Source of the DNA: Mycolicibacterium aurum
GTDB taxonomy: Bacteria > Actinomycetota > Actinomycetes > Mycobacteriales > Mycobacteriaceae
Length of the DNA stretch: 64,000 nt
Assembly (NCBI RefSeq): GCF_900637195.1
Contig: NZ_LR134356.1
Span: 2,294,001 to 2,358,000 of the forward strand
Reading direction: 5' to 3'
How positions within the stretch are numbered: position 1 is the stretch's first letter; each line of letters opens with the position of its first letter. Below the pieces are notes generated by a model. It ran no database searches and was not told the origin of the DNA. It worked only from the letters and a program-made list of their open reading frames with translations. Both the position numbers and the translations under genes were made by a program. Below are positions 56,911 through 64,000 of this stretch, one piece after another.

Positions 56911-57600
56911 GTGCTGAGCGCCATCGCCATCGTCCCGTCCGCTCCGGTGATGGTCCCCGAGCTCGCCTCCGCCGCGGCCGCCGAGACCGCGGAACTGCGG
57001 GCCGCCGCGATGACCGCGGCCGCGAACCTGCCGTTGCGCTGGATCGCCGTCGGCACCGCACCCACCGACGGCGTCTACGGTGCTGCCTCGGCAGGCACCT
57101 TCGCCGGCTACGGGGTCGACGTCGCGGTGGGGCTGTCCGCGGCGTCCCGGGGGGCCCAGCCGGTCGCCATGCCGCTGTGCGTGCTGATCGCTGCCTGGCT
57201 GCGCGGCGTCGCCGCGCCGCGGGCCGGCATCGAGGCGCACGTCTACCGTGCCGATCAGGACGCCGGTCAGGCCGTCGCGCTCGGGGCACAGCTGCGCGCG
57301 CAGATCGACACCGCCGGCGACGACGTCGGCGTGCTCGTCGTCGCCGACGGGGCCAACACGCTCACGGCCGCGGCTCCGGGGGGCTACGACCCGCAGTCAC
57401 TGCCGATCCAGGCCGCGCTCGACGACGCGTTGGCCGCCGGCGACACCGACGCGCTGGCCCGGGTGCCCGACACTGTGGTCGGGCGGGTCGCCTACCAGGT
57501 GCTGGCCGGGCTGGCCGGCCCCGGACCGCGCTCGGCCGACGAGCTCTACCGCGGGGCTCCGTACGGCGTCGGCTACTTCGTCGGCGCCTGGACCCCATGA
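56911..57600 (+). CDS. Conserved protein upstream of miaA (Rv2728c-like), LigB-like fold possible
   Basis: This 229-residue protein begins [18 protein letters not shown], a first strand and loop reminiscent of class III extradiol dioxygenase (LigB-like) folds. It ends in [12 protein letters not shown] see no obvious iron-ligand histidines where the dioxygenases have them, so enzymatic activity is doubtful. It overlaps miaA (ATGA), a linkage kept in M. tuberculosis. Confidence 0.78.
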   Translation: MLSAIAIVPSAPVMVPELASAAAAETAELRAAAMTAAANLPLRWIAVGTAPTDGVYGAASAGTFAGYGVDVAVGLSAASRGAQPVAMPLCVLIAAWLRGVAAPRAGIEAHVYRADQDAGQAVALGAQLRAQIDTAGDDVGVLVVADGANTLTAAAPGGYDPQSLPIQAALDDALAAGDTDALARVPDTVVGRVAYQVLAGLAGPGPRSADELYRGAPYGVGYFVGAWTP

Positions 57601-58520
57601 CGACGATCCGGCCGCTGGCCATCGTCGGCCCGACCGGCACCGGCAAATCCGAACTCGCGCTGGCCGTCGCCGACGCCCTCAGCGCCGAGATCGCCGTCGA
57701 GGTCGTCAACGCCGACGCCATGCAGCTCTACCGCGGCATGGACATCGGCACCGCGAAGCTCACGGTGGCCGAACGCCGCGGGATCGCGCACCACCAGCTC
57801 GATGTTCTCGACGTCACAGAAACCGCGACGGTGGCCCGTTACCAGCAGGCCGCGGCGGCCGATGTGGAGGCGATCACCGCCCGGGGGGCGTTACCGGTCA
57901 TCGTCGGCGGGTCCATGCTGTACCTCCAATCGCTGCTCGACGAGTGGTCGTTCCCCGCCACCGACCCGCAGGTGCGGGCCCGCTGGGAGCAGCGCCTGGC
58001 CGAGGTCGGCGTCGCCGCGTTGCACGGAGAGCTGGCCGGTGTCGACCCGGTGGCGGCCGCTTCGATCCTGCCCACGGACGGCAGGCGCATCGTGCGGGCG
58101 CTGGAGGTGGTGGAGCTGACGGGCCAGCCGTTCGCGGCGTCGGCGCCCAGCATCGGAACGCCGCGGTGGAACTCGGTCATCATCGGATTAGATTGGGAGA
58201 CAGCACTTCTCGACGAGAGGCTGCGGCGAAGAACCGACACGATGTTCGAACGCGGATTGATCGACGAGGTCGTCTCGTTACGCGGCCTCGGCCTGCGCGA
58301 CGGTGTCACCGCCGCGCGTGCGCTGGGTTATGCCCAGGTGCTCGCCGACCTGGATGCCGGCGGCGACGGCACCGCCGCGCGGGAGCCGACCTTCGTCGGC
58401 ACCCGCAGGTACGTCCGCAGGCAGCGGTCCTGGTTCCGCCGCGATCACCGCATCGCCTGGCTCGACGGCGCCGCCCCCGGAAACGTCGACGAGGCGCTGC
58501 GCCACTGGCACGTATCCTGA
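57597..58520 (+). CDS. miaA: tRNA dimethylallyltransferase MiaA
   Basis: MiaA transfers dimethylallyl from DMAPP to A37 of tRNAs reading UNN codons, the step before MiaB. The 307-residue protein has the P-loop [11 protein letters not shown] (residues 11-21), the [17 protein letters not shown] block and [11 protein letters not shown]. Its C-terminal helices include [14 protein letters not shown]. It is coupled to the upstream gene by ATGA overlap. Confidence 0.97.
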   Translation: MTTIRPLAIVGPTGTGKSELALAVADALSAEIAVEVVNADAMQLYRGMDIGTAKLTVAERRGIAHHQLDVLDVTETATVARYQQAAAADVEAITARGALPVIVGGSMLYLQSLLDEWSFPATDPQVRARWEQRLAEVGVAALHGELAGVDPVAAASILPTDGRRIVRALEVVELTGQPFAASAPSIGTPRWNSVIIGLDWETALLDERLRRRTDTMFERGLIDEVVSLRGLGLRDGVTAARALGYAQVLADLDAGGDGTAAREPTFVGTRRYVRRQRSWFRRDHRIAWLDGAAPGNVDEALRHWHVS

Positions 58521-58524
58521 CCAG

Positions 58525-59397
58525 GTGAAGTTCGCCAAGGGGCACGGCACGCAGAACGATTTCGTGCTGCTGCCCGACCTGTCCGCCGAGTTGGCGCTCA
58601 CGCCGGCCGCGGTGACCGCGCTGTGCGACCGCCGACGAGGGCTGGGCGCCGACGGGCTGCTGCGGGTGACCACCGCGGGCGCCGCGCTGGCCGCAGGCGT
58701 CTTCGAGCGGCTCCCGGAGGGCGTCGCCGAGGACGACTGGTACATGGACTACCGCAACTCCGATGGCTCGATCGCCCAGATGTGCGGTAACGGGGTACGG
58801 GTGTTCGCCCACTATCTGCGCGCCACCGGGCTGGAGTCGCGCGCCGAGTTCGTCGTCGGCTCGCTGGCCGGCCCGCGGCCGGTGGTCCTGCACCAGGTGA
58901 ACCGGACCACTGCAGACGTCACCGTCGAGATGGGCAAGACCAGCCAGTTCGGGGCGGGCACCGCGACGGTCGGCGGACGCACCTTCACCGGCCTGGCGGT
59001 GGACGTCGGCAACCCGCACCTGGCCTGCGTTGACGCCGCCCTGACCGAGGACGCGCTGGCCGGGCTGGATGTGGCAGCGCCGGTGCAGTTCGATGCGGCG
59101 CAGTTTCCCGACGGCGTCAACATCGAGGTGGTGACCGCGCCGTGTGAAGGCGTGGTGTCGATGCGGGTGCACGAACGCGGCGTGGGGGAGACCCGGTCGT
59201 GTGGCACCGGCACCGTGGCCGCGGCCGTCGCCGCGTTGGCGCATCAAGGGGCTCGGACCGGGGAACTTCGGGTGCGCATTCCGGGCGGAGAGGTCGTGGT
59301 GGTCGTCACCGACGCCACCAGCTATCTGCGCGGGCCGTCGGTCCTGGTCGCGCACGGCGACCTCGCCGAGGAATGGTGGGCGGCCCAGCATCGTTAA
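58525..59397 (+). CDS. dapF: Diaminopimelate epimerase DapF
   Basis: DapF converts LL- to meso-diaminopimelate for peptidoglycan and lysine. The 290-residue protein has the two catalytic cysteines in MCGNGVR (about residue 87) and SCGTGT (about 226) and the N-terminal [12 protein letters not shown] block. The GTG start is 4 bases after the miaA stop. Confidence 0.97.
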   Translation: MKFAKGHGTQNDFVLLPDLSAELALTPAAVTALCDRRRGLGADGLLRVTTAGAALAAGVFERLPEGVAEDDWYMDYRNSDGSIAQMCGNGVRVFAHYLRATGLESRAEFVVGSLAGPRPVVLHQVNRTTADVTVEMGKTSQFGAGTATVGGRTFTGLAVDVGNPHLACVDAALTEDALAGLDVAAPVQFDAAQFPDGVNIEVVTAPCEGVVSMRVHERGVGETRSCGTGTVAAAVAALAHQGARTGELRVRIPGGEVVVVVTDATSYLRGPSVLVAHGDLAEEWWAAQHR

Positions 59398-59442
59398 TAG
59401 AAGTGCATGTTCACTGACATTCGTGCGAATCTTGATTCGCCT

Positions 59443-60852
59443 ATGACGTATCCCGAATCTCCCAACAAGATCCCCAGCACCGGCGAGCTCGCGCTCGAAG
59501 ACCGCGTCGCGCTGCGCCGCGTCTCCGGACTGTCGACCGAACTGGCCGACGTCTCCGAGGTTGAGTACCGCCAGCTGCGCCTGGAGCGCGTGGTGCTGGT
59601 CGGTGTCTGGACCGACGGCACCGCGGCCGACGCCGACGCCAGCATGGCCGAGCTCGCCGCACTGGCCGAGACGGCCGGCTCGGAGGTGCTCGAAGGGTTG
59701 ATCCAGCGCCGCGACAAGCCCGACCCGTCGACGTTCATCGGCTCGGGAAAGGCCCAGGAATTGCGCGAAGTGGTGCTGGCCACCGGTGCCGACACCGTCA
59801 TCTGCGACGGCGAACTGAGCCCCGCGCAGCTCAACGCGCTGGAAAAGGCCGTCAAGGTCAAGGTCATCGACCGGACCGCGCTGATCCTCGACATCTTCGC
59901 CCAGCACGCCACCAGCCGTGAAGGTAAGGCCCAGGTGGCCTACGCCCAGATGGAATACATGCTGCCCCGGCTGCGCGGCTGGGGTGAGTCGATGTCACGC
60001 CAGGGTGGCGGCGCCGGCGGTAGCGGTGGCGGCGTGGGTACGCGTGGACCCGGTGAGACCAAGATCGAAACCGATCGACGCCGAATCCGTGAGCGGATGG
60101 CAAAGCTGCGCCGCGAAATTCGAGACATGAAGCAGGTCCGTGACACCCAGCGGAGTCGCCGGCTGGCCAGCGATGCACCGTCGGTGGCCATCGTCGGATA
60201 TACCAACGCCGGCAAGTCCAGCCTGCTCAATGCGCTCACCGGCGCCGGGGTGCTGGTCGAGAACGCGCTGTTCGCCACGCTTGAGCCGACCACTCGCCGT
60301 GGCGAGCTCTCCGACGGCCGCGAATTCGTGCTCACCGACACCGTAGGGTTCGTGCGCCATCTGCCGACTCAACTCGTCGAGGCGTTCCGCTCCACGCTGG
60401 AGGAGGTCGTCGACGCCGAGCTGTTGGTGCACGTGGTCGACGGCTCGGACGCGAACCCGTTGGCACAGATCAACGCGGTACGACAGGTGGTCAACGACGT
60501 CGTCGCCGAACGTGACCGGCCTTCTGCGCCAGAATTGTTGGTAGTCAACAAGATCGACGCTGCAGACGAGCTGGCGCTGGCGCACTTGCGGCGCGCGCTA
60601 CCCGACGCGGTGTTCGTGTCTGCCCATACGGGTGAGGGATTGGCGCGTCTGCAGTCGCGGATGGCGGAGATGATCGCGCCGCGCGACACTGTGGTTGACG
60701 TCACAATCCCTTACAGCCGAGGCGATCTGGTCAACCGTGTGCACGCAGAGGGGCGGATCGATTCCGTCGAGCACATGGAGGCCGGGACCAGGTTCAAGGC
60801 GCGGGTGCCGATTGCGCTGGCGGCCGCGCTGGACGGCTTCGCAACGTACTGA
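59443..60852 (+). CDS. hflX: GTPase HflX
   Basis: HflX is a ribosome-associated GTPase that helps split or rescue stalled 70S ribosomes. The 469-residue protein has the N-terminal HflX domain (EVLEGLIQRRDKPDPSTFIG), a glycine-rich linker (about residues 188-205, GGGAGGSGGG) and the G domain with GYTNAGKSSL (G1), DTVGFVRHLP (G3) and VNKID (G4). The start MTYPESPN is preferred by likeness to the M. tuberculosis protein; an in-frame ATG at 59407 would add 12 residues. Confidence 0.94.
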   Translation: MTYPESPNKIPSTGELALEDRVALRRVSGLSTELADVSEVEYRQLRLERVVLVGVWTDGTAADADASMAELAALAETAGSEVLEGLIQRRDKPDPSTFIGSGKAQELREVVLATGADTVICDGELSPAQLNALEKAVKVKVIDRTALILDIFAQHATSREGKAQVAYAQMEYMLPRLRGWGESMSRQGGGAGGSGGGVGTRGPGETKIETDRRRIRERMAKLRREIRDMKQVRDTQRSRRLASDAPSVAIVGYTNAGKSSLLNALTGAGVLVENALFATLEPTTRRGELSDGREFVLTDTVGFVRHLPTQLVEAFRSTLEEVVDAELLVHVVDGSDANPLAQINAVRQVVNDVVAERDRPSAPELLVVNKIDAADELALAHLRRALPDAVFVSAHTGEGLARLQSRMAEMIAPRDTVVDVTIPYSRGDLVNRVHAEGRIDSVEHMEAGTRFKARVPIALAAALDGFATY

Positions 60853-60971
60853 ACTGGACGAATGCGCCGCATACGGCGTCGTCCGGTAGGATCAAGATCG
60901 ACGTCGACTGCGGATGGCCCAGAGTAGGTAACCGCCCCAGAGAACGCCGACGAACACCATCAGTTCTATCG

Positions 60972-60989
60972 AGTGGCGACAACGCCACT
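60972..60989. terminator. Perfect 7-bp inverted repeat between hflX and rhlE
   Basis: AGTGGCG, ACAA, CGCCACT forms a perfect stem of 7 bp with a 4-base loop, 120 bases after hflX. There is no T-tract, so it may be a terminator-like hairpin or an operator for the helicase gene that follows. Confidence 0.35.
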
Positions 60990-61075
60990 GTGTGCGCACT
61001 CCGCTGGACGATCTCCGTCCCGGCTGTCGGGCACACGCTCCCCGATAAGACCGGAAAAGACAGGAAGACTTCCAC

Positions 61076-62407
61076 ATGACTGCACCATCCTTCGCCGACC
61101 TCGGCGTGCCCGCATCGCTGGTGAGCGTGCTCGCCGAGCGCGGCATCGCCGAACCGTTCCCGATCCAGGCGGCCACCCTGCCCGACGCGCTCTCCGGGCG
61201 CGACGTGCTCGGTCGCGGGAAGACCGGCAGCGGAAAGACTCTCGCGTTCGCCATTCCTCTGGTCGCCGGGCTCACCGGCGGCAAGCGCCAGCCGTCCCGC
61301 CCCGCGGGGCTGGTGCTGGCACCCACCCGTGAATTGGCCACGCAGATCACCACGGCCATGGAACCGCTGGCCACTGCCGCGGGTCTTCGCGTCACCACGA
61401 TCTACGGCGGCGTTTCGCAGAGCCGTCAGGTCGCGGCGCTGCGATCGGGCGTCGACATCGTCGTCGCCTGCCCCGGCCGCCTCGAAGATCTGATGCGGCA
61501 GAAGCTGATCAGCCTCGATCAGGTGATCATCACCGTGCTCGACGAGGCCGATCACATGGCCGACCTCGGCTTCCTGCCCGGTGTCACCCGGATCCTTGCC
61601 GCGACCCCGGCCGGCGGCCAGCGCCTGCTGTTCTCGGCGACACTGGACAACGGCGTCGACAAGCTGGTCAAGCGGTTCTTGAACAACCCGGTGCTGCACT
61701 CGGTGGTCGAGGCCGCCGACGCGCCCGTGCAGATGACCCACCACGTGTTCCACGTCCGCGGCGTGCAGGAGAAGAAAGACCTCGTGCACCTGCTGGCTTC
61801 GGGTACCGGCCGCCGGATCCTGTTCATGCGCACCAAGCATCAGGCCCGCAAGCTGGCCAAGCAGCTCACCGACTCCGGTGTGCCCTCGGTCGACCTGCAC
61901 GGCAACCTGTCTCAGCCGGCCCGCGAGAGGAACCTCGCCGCGTTCGCCAGCGGTGAAGCGCGCGTGCTGGTGGCCACCGACATCGCCGCACGCGGTGTGC
62001 ACGTCGACGACGTCGAGTTGGTGGTGCACGTCGATCCTCCGATGGAGCACAAGGCATACCTGCACCGGTCCGGTCGCACCGCCCGCGCGGGCAGCGACGG
62101 CGACGTGGTCACCGTCGTGCTTCCCGAGCAGCGCAAGGACACTCAGCAGTTGCTGCGTAAAGCCGGTATCACCGTGCGCCCCAGCGACGTTCACGCCGAC
62201 TCGGTCGAGGTGAAGAACCTCGTCGGCGAGATCGCCCCGTTGCGTGCGACGGCTCCGAAGTCTGCACCCGCGCCCAGGCCCGCCGGAAAGCGGCCGGAGC
62301 ACAGCTCCGGGCAGCAACGGCGCGGTGGTCCGTCCCGCGGCGCCGGCGCTCCCCGACGCCGCAGGCCGCGCAACCCCGCTCAGCGCGGAGCGAGCACCGG
62401 CGGTTGA
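61076..62407 (+). CDS. rhlE: DEAD-box RNA helicase (RhlE-like)
   Basis: This is an ATP-dependent RNA helicase of 443 residues. It has a Q-motif (FADLGVPASL...PFPIQ), Walker A GKTGSGKT (about residue 45), PTRELA, the DEAD box DEADHMADLG (about 155), SAT (LFSATLD), and in domain 2 VATDIAARGVHVDDVE and HRSGRTARAG. The C-terminal tail (about 385-443) is disordered and rich in arginine, glycine and proline, typical of RNA-binding extensions. The 3' end overlaps the convergent bisC end by 28 bases. Confidence 0.94.
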   Translation: MTAPSFADLGVPASLVSVLAERGIAEPFPIQAATLPDALSGRDVLGRGKTGSGKTLAFAIPLVAGLTGGKRQPSRPAGLVLAPTRELATQITTAMEPLATAAGLRVTTIYGGVSQSRQVAALRSGVDIVVACPGRLEDLMRQKLISLDQVIITVLDEADHMADLGFLPGVTRILAATPAGGQRLLFSATLDNGVDKLVKRFLNNPVLHSVVEAADAPVQMTHHVFHVRGVQEKKDLVHLLASGTGRRILFMRTKHQARKLAKQLTDSGVPSVDLHGNLSQPARERNLAAFASGEARVLVATDIAARGVHVDDVELVVHVDPPMEHKAYLHRSGRTARAGSDGDVVTVVLPEQRKDTQQLLRKAGITVRPSDVHADSVEVKNLVGEIAPLRATAPKSAPAPRPAGKRPEHSSGQQRRGGPSRGAGAPRRRRPRNPAQRGASTGG

Positions 62408-64000
62408 TGAGCGCGCACCGGCGGTAGCACGCCGGTGTACTTCTCGACCTGTACTAGTACGTGGGCGCCGGTGCATCCGTGCGCCAGCGACGAGGTGCCG
62501 ACATCCTCGGTGAGGACGTTGGGGTTTCCGTGCGCGCACATGGAGTCCGGATCCGACGGGTCGACCGGATCGAACCATGCTCCGGTCGAGAGCTGTACGA
62601 CGCTGGGCCTGACCCGATCGTCGACCACCACGCCGGCCAGGCACGCGCCCCGATCGTTGAACACCCGCACCACGTCGCCGTTGTCGAGCCCGCGCTCGCC
62701 GGCATCGTCGGGATGCATCCGGATCGGTTCTCGCCCGGCCACCTTGGACTGCATGCTGGTGGCGCCGCCGTCGAGTTGACTGTGCAGCCGGCTCGCCGGC
62801 TGGTTCGCCAGCAGGTGTAACGGAAAACGACCGGCCCGTGGGCCGCCGAGCCATTCGTCCGGCTCGTACCACCGCGGATGTCCTGCGCAGTCCGTGTATC
62901 CGAAACCGTCGATGTCGGCGGAGAAGATCTCGATCAACCCGCTGGGCGTACCGAGCCGGTGGCCGTGCGGATCGGCGCGGAAGTCGGCGAGCAGGGTGAG
63001 GCCGTCGTCGGTCGGCAGCCGCAACCGGCCCGCACGCCAGAACTCGGCGAACGAGGGAACGTCGAAATCCAATGTGGTCGACCAGTTCTCGTAGAGATGC
63101 GCCAACCACTCCCGGGAGCTGCGGCCTTCGGTGAACGCGTCCCCGAACCCGAGCCGCTCGGCCAGCATGGCGAACGTGTCGTAGTCGTCGCGGGCCTGCG
63201 CGTACGGCTCGGTGAGCTTCGGCATCGCCATCAGCAGGGGGTCGTTGCGCGACCCCGAGAGGTCGTCGCGTTCGGCGAATGTCGTCGACGGCACCACGAT
63301 GTCGGCGTGCTTGGCCATGGCCGTCCAGTACGGCTCGTGCACCACGACGGTGTCCGGTCTGCCCAGCGCCCGCCGCAGTCGGGGCAGGTTCTGGTGATGG
63401 TGGAACGGATTGCCGCCCGCCCAGTAGACCAGCTTGATGTCGGGGTAGGTGAGCCGAAGCCCGTTGTAGTCGAACGGCTCCCCGGGATGAAGAAGCATGT
63501 CGCTGATGGCCGCGACCGGTATGAAGGACCGCACCGGGTTGATTCCCTGGGGTAGCCGGGGCAGGGTGCACTTCACCGGTGCCAGTCCCGGCTCGTTCAT
63601 CGACCCGTATCCGTGGCCGAATCCGCCTCCGGGCAGGCCGATCTGGCCGAGCATGGCGGCCAGTGTCAGCCCCATCCACGGCGCCTGCTCACCGTGGCGG
63701 GTGCGCTGCAGCGACCAGCTGACGGTGACGATCGTGCGATTCGACGCCATCCGCCGGGCGAGGGCCGTGAGTTCGCCTGCGTCCAGGCCGCAGATGGGCG
63801 CGGCCCACTGCGGAGATTTCGGCACCCCGTCATCGGTACCGAGCAGATAGCGCTCGAAACGCTCGTAGCCGGTGCAATGGCTGGCGAGGAAGTCAAGGTC
63901 GGCCAGCGATTCGGTGGCCAGCACGTAGGCCAACGCCAGCATGATCGCCACGTCGGTGCCGGGCACGGGGGCGTGCCAGTCGCATTCGCCGTCGAGGTCG
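62380..64000 (-). CDS. bisC: Molybdopterin oxidoreductase, BisC/TorA-like, 5' end outside window
   Basis: About 540 C-terminal residues of a DMSO-reductase-family molybdoenzyme are visible. They include the DTVVVHEPYWTAMAKHADIV, WAGGNPFHHHQNLPRLRRA and VPSTTFAERDDLSGS blocks typical of biotin sulfoxide/TMAO reductases. The C-terminal molydopterin-dinucleotide-binding domain is also present (about 100-150 residues from the end: HPDDAGERGLDNGDVVRV). Such enzymes reduce S- or N-oxides, including oxidised biotin or methionine. The gene continues past the right edge. An Rv1442-type gene in M. tuberculosis is the likely relative. Confidence 0.9.
   Translation of the reverse strand, partial: DLDGECDWHAPVPGTDVAIMLALAYVLATESLADLDFLASHCTGYERFERYLLGTDDGVPKSPQWAAPICGLDAGELTALARRMASNRTIVTVSWSLQRTRHGEQAPWMGLTLAAMLGQIGLPGGGFGHGYGSMNEPGLAPVKCTLPRLPQGINPVRSFIPVAAISDMLLHPGEPFDYNGLRLTYPDIKLVYWAGGNPFHHHQNLPRLRRALGRPDTVVVHEPYWTAMAKHADIVVPSTTFAERDDLSGSRNDPLLMAMPKLTEPYAQARDDYDTFAMLAERLGFGDAFTEGRSSREWLAHLYENWSTTLDFDVPSFAEFWRAGRLRLPTDDGLTLLADFRADPHGHRLGTPSGLIEIFSADIDGFGYTDCAGHPRWYEPDEWLGGPRAGRFPLHLLANQPASRLHSQLDGGATSMQSKVAGREPIRMHPDDAGERGLDNGDVVRVFNDRGACLAGVVVDDRVRPSVVQLSTGAWFDPVDPSDPDSMCAHGNPNVLTEDVGTSSLAHGCTGAHVLVQVEKYTGVLPPVRAHQPPVLAPR

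Noticed and set aside
60794..63679. 961-codon minus-strand frame across rhlE and bisC
   Set aside because: It is out of frame with bisC and antisense to rhlE; both real genes have strong motifs and this frame has none.

Overview
The window looks like a chromosomal segment of a rapidly growing mycobacterium (Mycolicibacterium-like). It is GC-rich, many genes start with GTG, and many starts lie 5-8 bases after a TANNNT -10 hexamer, as in leaderless mycobacterial transcripts. The gene order, from memory of M. tuberculosis H37Rv, follows the block from Rv2800 down to Rv2725c. This includes pptH-pptT-truB, mntR, ribF-rpsO-pnp-pepR, ald/aldR, dapB, thyA-dfrA, thyX-dapA-rnj, ftsK, argA/pgsA3, clgR-pspA-pspM, recA-recX, miaB, miaA, dapF and hflX. 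I found no tRNA, rRNA, CRISPR array or prophage.

Layout. 1-4.4 kb: a truncated CocE-type hydrolase, an exported protein, then the overlapping pptH-pptT-truB operon (carrier-protein pantetheinylation and tRNA pseudouridylation). 4.4-8.3 kb: an acetolactate-synthase-like enzyme, an SRPBCC protein, a manganese-type DtxR regulator and ribF. 8.4-12.7 kb: rpsO, pnp and an M16 protease. 12.7-16.7 kb: a class A beta-lactamase, a GXWXG protein and a YchJ-like protein either side of a palindromic operator, and divergent ald/aldR. 16.7-19.4 kb: an accessory patch in which an IS110-family element splits an SOS-boxed DUF222/HNH (13E12-type) gene. 19.5-31 kb: dapB and small membrane genes, a CitE-like lyase, dienelactone hydrolase, thyA-dfrA, a YcaQ-like glycosylase with a haloalkane dehalogenase, a nucleoside deaminase, then thyX-dapA-rnj.

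31-34.5 kb: an A+T-rich non-coding island, an orphan response regulator, and a three-gene minus-strand unit (monooxygenase, mycofactocin-type SDR, methyltransferase). 34.7-37.2 kb: ftsK. 37.2-40.3 kb: a compact cluster not in the H37Rv order, with a methyltransferase divergent from a UbiA prenyltransferase that overlaps a type III polyketide synthase. It probably makes a prenylated, methylated polyketide. 40.3-45.6 kb: argA, pgsA3, the clgR-pspA-pspM envelope-stress operon, ephG, a glycosyltransferase and a DUF3046 protein. 45.6-48.2 kb: a hydrolase and recA-recX, with both a LexA box and a RecA-NDp/PafBC-type promoter. 48.2-52.1 kb: a gluABCD-like glutamate ABC transporter with a DUF1622 membrane pair downstream. 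52.2-64 kb: miaB, membrane and DUF349 proteins, a DMT transporter, miaA, dapF, hflX, a DEAD-box helicase and the C-terminal part of a BisC-type molybdoenzyme.

The two most interesting items are the non-coding end of the IS110 element and the prenyltransferase/type III PKS/methyltransferase cluster. The IS110 end carries short matches to both the element ends and the disrupted target, in a layout resembling a bridge RNA. Functions are read from motifs and family memory only; no database search was run.
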